DNA of 64,000 nt from Acidobacteriota bacterium (GTDB lineage: Bacteria > Acidobacteriota > Blastocatellia > Pyrinomonadales > Pyrinomonadaceae): NCBI GenBank assembly GCA_016718135.1, contig JADKEF010000017.1, positions 434,001 through 498,000 of the forward strand, given 5' to 3'. This document shows positions 58,134 to 64,000 of the stretch, one piece after another. Within the stretch, counting starts at the first letter, position 1, and every line of letters begins with the position of its first letter. The notes under the pieces were generated by a model that did no database searches, had not been told where the DNA came from, and saw only the letters and a program-made list of their open reading frames with translations. The position numbers and the translations under genes are program-made.

Positions 58134-60200
58134 TCACGAACCCATCAGTTCCTTGACTAACCCATCAGCATCGTACACCTTCCGCAAAGCCTCGATGATC
58201 CCGGCCGAATGGACGCCGACGGCTCGGGAGCCTTCGTTTTCTTCGATGTACCAGTAGCGGTTGGAAAGTTTTTGGTTGTTGCTGTCGAAGTTTAGGCCGA
58301 CCAGTTCGCCTTTGCGGTTGATTACGGGTGATCCGCTGTTGCCGCCGATGGTGTCAGCGGAGTAGACGAAATTAAGCGGCGTCGAAAGGTCGATCTTGTC
58401 GCGGCGATCGACCAAGCTTTTCGGCAGGTCGAAAGGCGATTTTCCATTAAAGCTTAACCACCGGTCATAGAGGCCGAAGAACGTCGTTTTGTACGGAATG
58501 AGCGTTGTATCTTCGTCATAGCCGAGAACCTTGCCGTACTCGATACGGAGCGTCGAGTTGGCGTCCGGCGGCATCGTTTTGCCATAGACGGCGAAGCGGG
58601 CCTGAGCGATCTTGGTGCCGTTGGCGGTTTCGACGTTGGTGATATTGGCTTCGTTCCAGGCACGCAGCTCACGGACGATCGGCTCGACACGACGAGCGAG
58701 TGTGACCATCGGATCGGTCGAGGCAGCGATCGCAACAGCACCGCCATCCAGCAAAGCTCTGCGAGCGGCAGGATCCTTGAGTATCGTCTCGCGAACCGCA
58801 CGGCGAGCGACCTCAGATGGCTCGGCATCGCCAATAGCAGCCTTTATGAACGGATCATTGACTCCGAGAACCTTCAGGCCTTCCTCAAGCCATGAGGTCA
58901 ACGCGGCTTCTTCCATATCGAGATAGATCGGAGCAGGCGAAGCAAGCGATGCCTTGAATGCGTCGAGTCGCGAGTCGCGAAATTCCGGATAGCGTGTGTT
59001 GTCAGGCTTAGCAACCTCGATCGAGTGCGTCACGATCTGTTGTGCAAATGTCGCGAGGCGTGAAGCAGAGATATTTGAGAACGCGAGGCGGTTTGCCATC
59101 GCGGGCAGCTTGGCGTAGGCGTCGCCGATGCTCTTCCATGCGGGAGCGTATTGTTTGTCGAGGTCAGGTTTTGCCGCGAGCTTGTCGCGAAGGTCTTTTT
59201 CCTCGGCGACCTTACGGGCAAAGTTTCGCGGATTGAGCAGGCCATCCTGCTGGCCTTCGAGACGCTTGAGCGAATTGGCAAACCCGCGCATCCCGGAATT
59301 TGCCTGGCGAAGCTGTTCGTCACCTTTCTTCGCATAATTTTCAAGCGCCTTACGGCGAAGTTCCCAGACCTTTTTCTGCAATGGATTGCCGATATCGCGT
59401 TGGTAAGTGAGCTGGGCAACAGTCAGTAATCGGGCCGTCGAGCCCGGATAACCCGAGACGAGAATAAATTCCCCATCAGCCGCACCCTTCGCAGACCATT
59501 TGAAATAATTAGGCGTCGCGGCCGGTTTGTCGTTCTCGTAAGCACGTAGAAACGTGAAATCCAGATCGTGTCGCGGATAGACAAAGTTATCGTAATCTCC
59601 GCCAAAAAACGCCGCCTGTTCCTCCGGGGCCATCACGAGACGCACGTCACGATAGACCTTGTTCTTATAGAGCCAATATTCGCCGCCGCTATAGAACGAG
59701 ACGATCTCGCACCGCAGCCCTGCGGAACTTGCCGTACATTCCTTCTCGATCGCCGACATCTCAGCCGAACGCTTTGCAGCCATTTCGGCGTCGGTCTTGC
59801 CCGCTTTTGCCGCGTTGTGAACACGCTCGGTGATGTTGTCAAAAGACATCAGAACCGACGCACTCGCATCCGGAATCTTCAGCTCCTCAGCCTGTGTCCT
59901 GGCATAAAAACCATTCTTTAGCAGATCGCGTTCCTTGCTCGACACGCGCTCGATATAACCGGCAGCGACGTGATGGTTAGTCGCGATCAAGCCATTCGGC
60001 GAAACAAATCCGGCTGAAGAGTTGTTAACCTTTGGACTGGCCAGCCGCACATTATCGAGCCATTCCTTCGAAGGTTCAAAATTGTACCGCTCCTTCCACT
60101 GCTTCAACGGCGGATTGTCGAATGTCCACATGCCTTCGTCGGCAAAGGTGAACGTGGCAAGAATATTGATCGAGAGCAAGAAAGCAAGAATTCGTTTCAT
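58134..60200 (-). CDS. S46 family dipeptidyl-peptidase
   Basis: 688 residues from ATG 60200 (MKRILAFLLSINILATFTFA, signal peptide). S46 motifs are present: ATNHHVAAGYI with the catalytic His (about 85), the S46-type region FVYPRHDLDFTFLRAYEND, and the nucleophile in GGNSGSPVINRKGELVG near the C-terminus. DPP7/DPP11-type enzymes trim dipeptides from peptide N-termini in the periplasm, aiding growth on protein. The specificity residue is not resolved here. It is upstream of, and close to (24 bases), the aminotransferase gene on the same strand. Confidence 0.93.
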   Translation of the reverse strand: MKRILAFLLSINILATFTFADEGMWTFDNPPLKQWKERYNFEPSKEWLDNVRLASPKVNNSSAGFVSPNGLIATNHHVAAGYIERVSSKERDLLKNGFYARTQAEELKIPDASASVLMSFDNITERVHNAAKAGKTDAEMAAKRSAEMSAIEKECTASSAGLRCEIVSFYSGGEYWLYKNKVYRDVRLVMAPEEQAAFFGGDYDNFVYPRHDLDFTFLRAYENDKPAATPNYFKWSAKGAADGEFILVSGYPGSTARLLTVAQLTYQRDIGNPLQKKVWELRRKALENYAKKGDEQLRQANSGMRGFANSLKRLEGQQDGLLNPRNFARKVAEEKDLRDKLAAKPDLDKQYAPAWKSIGDAYAKLPAMANRLAFSNISASRLATFAQQIVTHSIEVAKPDNTRYPEFRDSRLDAFKASLASPAPIYLDMEEAALTSWLEEGLKVLGVNDPFIKAAIGDAEPSEVARRAVRETILKDPAARRALLDGGAVAIAASTDPMVTLARRVEPIVRELRAWNEANITNVETANGTKIAQARFAVYGKTMPPDANSTLRIEYGKVLGYDEDTTLIPYKTTFFGLYDRWLSFNGKSPFDLPKSLVDRRDKIDLSTPLNFVYSADTIGGNSGSPVINRKGELVGLNFDSNNQKLSNRYWYIEENEGSRAVGVHSAGIIEALRKVYDADGLVKELMGS

Positions 60201-60225
60201 AATTACACCGTTGAAATAGATTGTT

Positions 60226-61389
60226 TTATCGCAACACGCGTTGCAGTTTTTCCATCGCACCTTCGAGGACGCTGTCTTCGCGGGCGATGCAGATGCGGAC
60301 GAAGGCGTCCCAGTCATCGCTGTCGGCGAAGGCCGAGCCGGGTGTCATTCCTACACCCGCGTCTCGCATTAGCATTTCGTTGAAGGCGATGGCATCGTTG
60401 TATTGCTCGGGGATTCTTGCCCAAAGATAGAATGCCGAGCCTGAATCGTAGATCTTGAAGCCGAGGTCGGTGAAGATCTCTGACGTGTAGCGGCGTTTGC
60501 CATCGAATTTATCCCGTAGCTGCGGATAGTAGCTATCGTCCGCCATCAAAACCTTAGACAGCGCAGCCTGTAGAGGAGTTGCCGGGCAAACGTAGATCAC
60601 GTTCGCGGCGTTGTTGATCTTCGCGATCAACTCGCCCGGGCCGTAAGCGTAACCGAGACGCCAGCCCGAGATGTTCCACGATTTAGAGAACGAATTGACG
60701 GTAATCGTCCGTTCCCACATGTCGGGCAGCGAAGCGATCGGCGTGTGCGGATTTTCGCCTGTGACGTAGTGCTCGTAAACTTCGTCCGAGACGACGAGCA
60801 GGTCGAGTTCCGTGGCGACATCCGCGATGACCTCGAGCTCAGTCTGCGACATTACCTTTCCGCTAGGATTTGCCGGCGAGCATACGATGATCATTGTTAG
60901 CGGAAACTCTGTGCGGTCTTTCAGTTCCTTACATCGAGCAAACAGCGCATCTTTCTCAAAACTCAGATCGGCGGGATTCAATTCAAAAGTCTCGGTCTTC
61001 GCACCGAAGTCTTCCAAAATTCGCCTGTGATACGGATAATACGGCTCAAAAACGAGAGCTGAATTTCCACGCAAAAATGACTGAGCGATGCCGATCAACG
61101 CACCGGTTCCGCCGTTCGTGATCATCACCTCAAAAGGCCTCGCGTCCGGATCGACCGTGATGTTGTTGTATTTTGCGATCTTGGCAGCGACAGCTTTGCG
61201 AAGATCTTCGTTGCCTTCGCTGCCGCCGTAATGGTTTTGACTTGCAGCAATTATCGCGGCGGCTTCGGCTGCAAGTTGCGGGTCGATCGGCAATTCGGAC
61301 TGCCCTTGAACAAGATTCCCGCTCGGCGGCACAAGCCGCGTGATCGCACGGATATCCGGTTTGACTTTCTTCATCATTGGTTCTGACAT
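60226..61389 (-). CDS. Class I/II PLP-dependent aminotransferase
   Basis: A 387-residue fold-type I aminotransferase. PLP-binding features: the substrate region NHYGGSEGNEDLRKAV, SPANPSGKVM with the conserved Asn, DEVYEHYV, and the lysine in NSFSKSWNISGWRLGY. Likely an aspartate/tyrosine/branched-chain-type transaminase; substrate not predictable. It is divergent from the P450 gene and upstream of the S46 gene on its strand, which may link amino acid use to peptide breakdown. Confidence 0.9.
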   Translation of the reverse strand: MSEPMMKKVKPDIRAITRLVPPSGNLVQGQSELPIDPQLAAEAAAIIAASQNHYGGSEGNEDLRKAVAAKIAKYNNITVDPDARPFEVMITNGGTGALIGIAQSFLRGNSALVFEPYYPYHRRILEDFGAKTETFELNPADLSFEKDALFARCKELKDRTEFPLTMIIVCSPANPSGKVMSQTELEVIADVATELDLLVVSDEVYEHYVTGENPHTPIASLPDMWERTITVNSFSKSWNISGWRLGYAYGPGELIAKINNAANVIYVCPATPLQAALSKVLMADDSYYPQLRDKFDGKRRYTSEIFTDLGFKIYDSGSAFYLWARIPEQYNDAIAFNEMLMRDAGVGMTPGSAFADSDDWDAFVRICIAREDSVLEGAMEKLQRVLR

Positions 61390-61426
61390 AAGCTATAAAT
61401 TAACAGTTTTCGTCTCAGATTTCTAA

Positions 61427-62800
61427 ATGTCCAAGAACGCGCCCGCCAAAAATATAGCCTCGCAACCACCATCCCAGCCGGCAGGAATACTCGGCGGGCA
61501 TCTACGCGAGTTTTGGCGGGACCGTACTGGGTTTCTCACGCGTCAAGCCGCACTAGGCGACGTCACGCGATACCAACTCGGCCCGCAGCCAGTGTTTTTC
61601 GTCAATCACCCCGATCACGTTCGCGATCTATTTGTCGTCAACGCCCACAAATTTCGTAAGGGCCGGGCTCTCCAGCGTGCCAGAGTTTTGCTTGGGAAGG
61701 GCCTGCTCACAAACGAGGGCGAATCGCATCTACGTCAGCGGCGGATGATCCAGCCGGCGTTTCACCGGCTGCGTATTGCCGAATATGCCCGTTCTATGGT
61801 CGAATACGGCGACCGCATGGCGGCGAGTTGGAATGACGGTGACGTTTACGACATCGACAAAGAGATGATGCATCTGACGCTCCAGATCGTCGCCCGAACG
61901 CTCTTTGACGCCGAGGTCGAGGACGATGCCGACGACATCGGTGCCGCGATGACAACGATGGTCGAATCGTTCAACTTCCTGCTGCTGCCGTTCTCCGAGT
62001 GGCTCGAAAAACTACCTCTGCCGCAGTCGCTGAGATTCAAACGGGCCCGACGGACGCTCGACAATGTCATCTACGGCATCATCGACGAGCGCCGCCATTC
62101 AGGCGAGGACAAGGGCGACCTGCTCTCGATGCTCCTTATGGCTCAGGACGAAGACGACGGCGGAACGATGACGGACGAACAGGTCCGCGACGAAGCATTG
62201 ACACTGTTTCTGGCGGGACACGAGACGACGGCGAACGCCATGACTTGGACATGGTATCTGCTCTCGCAACATCCTGCGGCAGAAGCGAAACTCCACGCCG
62301 AACTCGACTCGGTGCTAGACGGTCGAGTTCCGGCGATAGGCGATATTCCGCAGTTGAAATTTACCGAAGCGGTGCTTGCCGAAGCGATGCGGCTCTATCC
62401 GCCTGCCTGGGCGATCGGGCGAAATGTGGTTGACGAACACGATTTCGGCGGCTTTGTCGCAAAACCGGGCACGCTGATTCTAACGAGCCCGTTTGTGATG
62501 CACCGCGACGCCAGATTTTGGGAAGCCCCGCTCGAATTCCGGCCCGAACGCTGGGAAACGACTAGCGTCAAAGAGGCTACCAATCGAAATATCTACTTCC
62601 CTTTCGGCGGTGGAATTCGTCGGTGTATCGGCGAAAGCTTCGCCTGGACCGAAGGCATCTTGCTGATCGCGACCATCGCCCGAAAATGGAAACTATCGCT
62701 CGCACCAGACCAAAGGATCTGCCTAAATCCGCAGATCACGCTGCGGCCTAAGTTTGGAATGAGGATGAACCTCCAATTTCGAAATCGTCGTGCGAAATAG
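61427..62800 (+). CDS. Cytochrome P450
   Basis: A 457-residue P450 with the I-helix AGHETTANAMTWTW (about 262-275), the EAMRLYP ExxR-type motif (about 321) and the haem loop FPFGGGIRRCIGESFAW (Cys at about 401). The N-terminus is short and not membrane-anchored, typical of soluble bacterial P450s. No redox partner is nearby. Substrate unknown; members of this bacterial type (CYP1xx-like) act on fatty acids, terpenes or other lipids. Confidence 0.94.
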   Translation: MSKNAPAKNIASQPPSQPAGILGGHLREFWRDRTGFLTRQAALGDVTRYQLGPQPVFFVNHPDHVRDLFVVNAHKFRKGRALQRARVLLGKGLLTNEGESHLRQRRMIQPAFHRLRIAEYARSMVEYGDRMAASWNDGDVYDIDKEMMHLTLQIVARTLFDAEVEDDADDIGAAMTTMVESFNFLLLPFSEWLEKLPLPQSLRFKRARRTLDNVIYGIIDERRHSGEDKGDLLSMLLMAQDEDDGGTMTDEQVRDEALTLFLAGHETTANAMTWTWYLLSQHPAAEAKLHAELDSVLDGRVPAIGDIPQLKFTEAVLAEAMRLYPPAWAIGRNVVDEHDFGGFVAKPGTLILTSPFVMHRDARFWEAPLEFRPERWETTSVKEATNRNIYFPFGGGIRRCIGESFAWTEGILLIATIARKWKLSLAPDQRICLNPQITLRPKFGMRMNLQFRNRRAK

Positions 62801-62837
62801 CCTTTACACCAAAGTAAACTAGGTGAAATAATCAGCT

Positions 62838-64000
62838 GTGCCAGTCCGCCTCTCATTATTGATCGCAGTTCTGCTGTTGCTCCTCGCCCCCGGCGCTTCT
62901 TCACAGCCCGTAAATGAGTTTCACTCAGGAAGCGGAGGGTTCGCTGTTGCTGTCGGAGATGTAAAGCCACTAATTCGAGATATACCTTTCAAGCTAGACG
63001 AGATGTTTCTTTTCGGCAACTCCTTGATCTTCGATTTAACAGATGTCACGCTGCAAGTCTCGGCTCTCTCGGTAGTCAATACGAGAAGCGTCTCAACGAA
63101 CGGGCCTGATATCGGAAAGGCCTTGACTCGATTGAAGGATGAGTTCATCCGAACTTCCCGCGAAAACAAATCGGAAGTAGTTGGGAAGCCATACTCGTTT
63201 GGATCTGATGCGGGATTCGAACTGGTGATAGCGGGAGACACGCATCAGATAATTCGCGGTTTCCCTCTCAAAGGCAGATTGTTTCTCATCACGCTATCTT
63301 CTAAAGGAGATCATAAACTCGATTTTTTCCGCCCAGCGATGGATTCATTCCGTGTGCTGGCACGCCGAGAAAGAATGATCGCAATGGTCGACGAAGCGAT
63401 GCCGCCGCCCTCGATCAGCAACTTCCAAACAGCATCACAGTTTCCGACGCCAGCGAGTTGGGATTGATCGGTGGTGTCCGTCGTACGCGCGAGACGACTC
63501 AATTGTCTCCGAAATCTGAGAAACTCTTTTCGAGGGAACTTCGATTTGACCAGAACGGTTTCATTCTCCGAGATATACAGTTTAACACCGGATATCCTGA
63601 GGTGATCACCTCATGGGGGTGGTTGTCAGGCTCGCGAATCAACATGCAGTCGCCAATGAATTTTTTTGACGAGGATCGACCGATGGGGTCGAGAAACGTT
63701 ACGACATCGGGCTTCTCTCCGACGATCTCGACAACTCGTCCTAGATACGGCAATCGATTCGAGGTGGGCTACGACACCAGTGGCCGCATCCACTGGAGAA
63801 AGTGTTTTACCAATAGCGGCTCGCTGGTCTCAATTGAAAACTTCAAATACGACCGTGATTGGCGAGAAATAAAGAGCACGGATTCGTCGGGAGGATTTCT
63901 TTCGGCGGTCCGAGAGCGGTTTGACAGAAATCACAATCTGATCGAAGCACAAACTCTCTTCGATACGGGCCGCATCGTAAGCAGCACCCGATTTGAATAT
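62838..64000 (+). CDS. Exported protein with YD-repeat-like C-terminus, probably frameshifted, cut by window edge
   Basis: A GTG at 62838 starts a signal peptide (VRLSLLIAVLLLLLAPGASS) and a frame that reaches FRPAMDSFRVLARRERMIAMVDEAMPPP and stops at 63467. From about 63408-63410 (a CCC run) a one-base shift gives a frame that continues without stop to the window end: LDQQLPNSITVSDASELGLIGG, RFDQNGFILRDIQFNTG, then motifs like YDTSGRI, YDRDWREI and FDRNHNLIEA. Those resemble RHS/YD-type repeats. The simplest reading is one gene with an indel; a second gene starting near 63465 is possible. Function unknown, probably surface or secreted. Confidence 0.65.

Overview
The window looks like a chromosomal segment of a Gram-negative bacterium, most likely an Acidobacteriota of the Blastocatellia/Pyrinomonadales type. 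This is an inference from gene content, not from a marker gene: an Oar-like TonB-dependent receptor with a carboxypeptidase-regulatory N-terminus, huge secreted beta-helix proteins with CSLREAI motifs and TPTNTPTA linkers, MglA/MglB, a B12-dependent ribonucleotide reductase, a PEP-CTERM/exosortase polysaccharide locus, an S46 peptidase and many YCF48/beta-propeller proteins. There is no phage, CRISPR array or intact insertion sequence. Short palindromic and tandem repeats are frequent between genes.

Layout. 1-5 kb: an alpha/beta hydrolase cut by the window edge, a TonB-dependent receptor and a TetR regulator whose promoters share an inverted repeat, and a small membrane protein. 5-16.7 kb: housekeeping (YifB/ComM ATPase, TlpA-like lipoprotein, a damaged NFACT-R gene, RDD protein, DUF2203 and NYN pair, a zinc-ribbon protein translationally coupled to RlmB, SDR, secreted propeller). 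16.9-27.7 kb: a four-hairpin repeat element, then two very large secreted proteins with the same dockerin-like plus cohesin-like C-terminal module, on either side of a NapH-type ferredoxin fused to TPRs. 27.8-30.8 kb: mglB-mglA, fasciclin lipoprotein, TonB-like protein, and tRNA-Val and tRNA-Asp.

31-46 kb: a minus-strand exopolysaccharide/exosortase cluster running from ispA through exosortase-EpsI, a TPR lipoprotein, an unlisted 58-residue PEP-CTERM-like protein, a GumC/Wzz-type protein, an ExeA-like ATPase, a CpsD-type kinase, a polyprenyl glycosylphosphotransferase, an SLBB export protein and a YCF48 protein. It faces a secreted PKD/beta-helix protein. 46-64 kb: PHP-domain protein, Hsp33, nrdJ with an NrdR-type box, a di-haem peroxidase, PBP4 and Mpl (cell-wall turnover), two secreted unknowns, S46 peptidase, aminotransferase, P450 and a partial YD-repeat-like secreted protein.

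Four otherwise conserved reading frames (about 8.15, 41.53, 50.38 and 63.41 kb) are each broken by a single-base shift, three of them at or beside short homopolymers. Residual sequencing errors are a serious possibility, and those genes are annotated as one locus each. Many starts were moved from the longest frame to an internal ATG supported by a ribosome binding site, signal peptide or family pattern.
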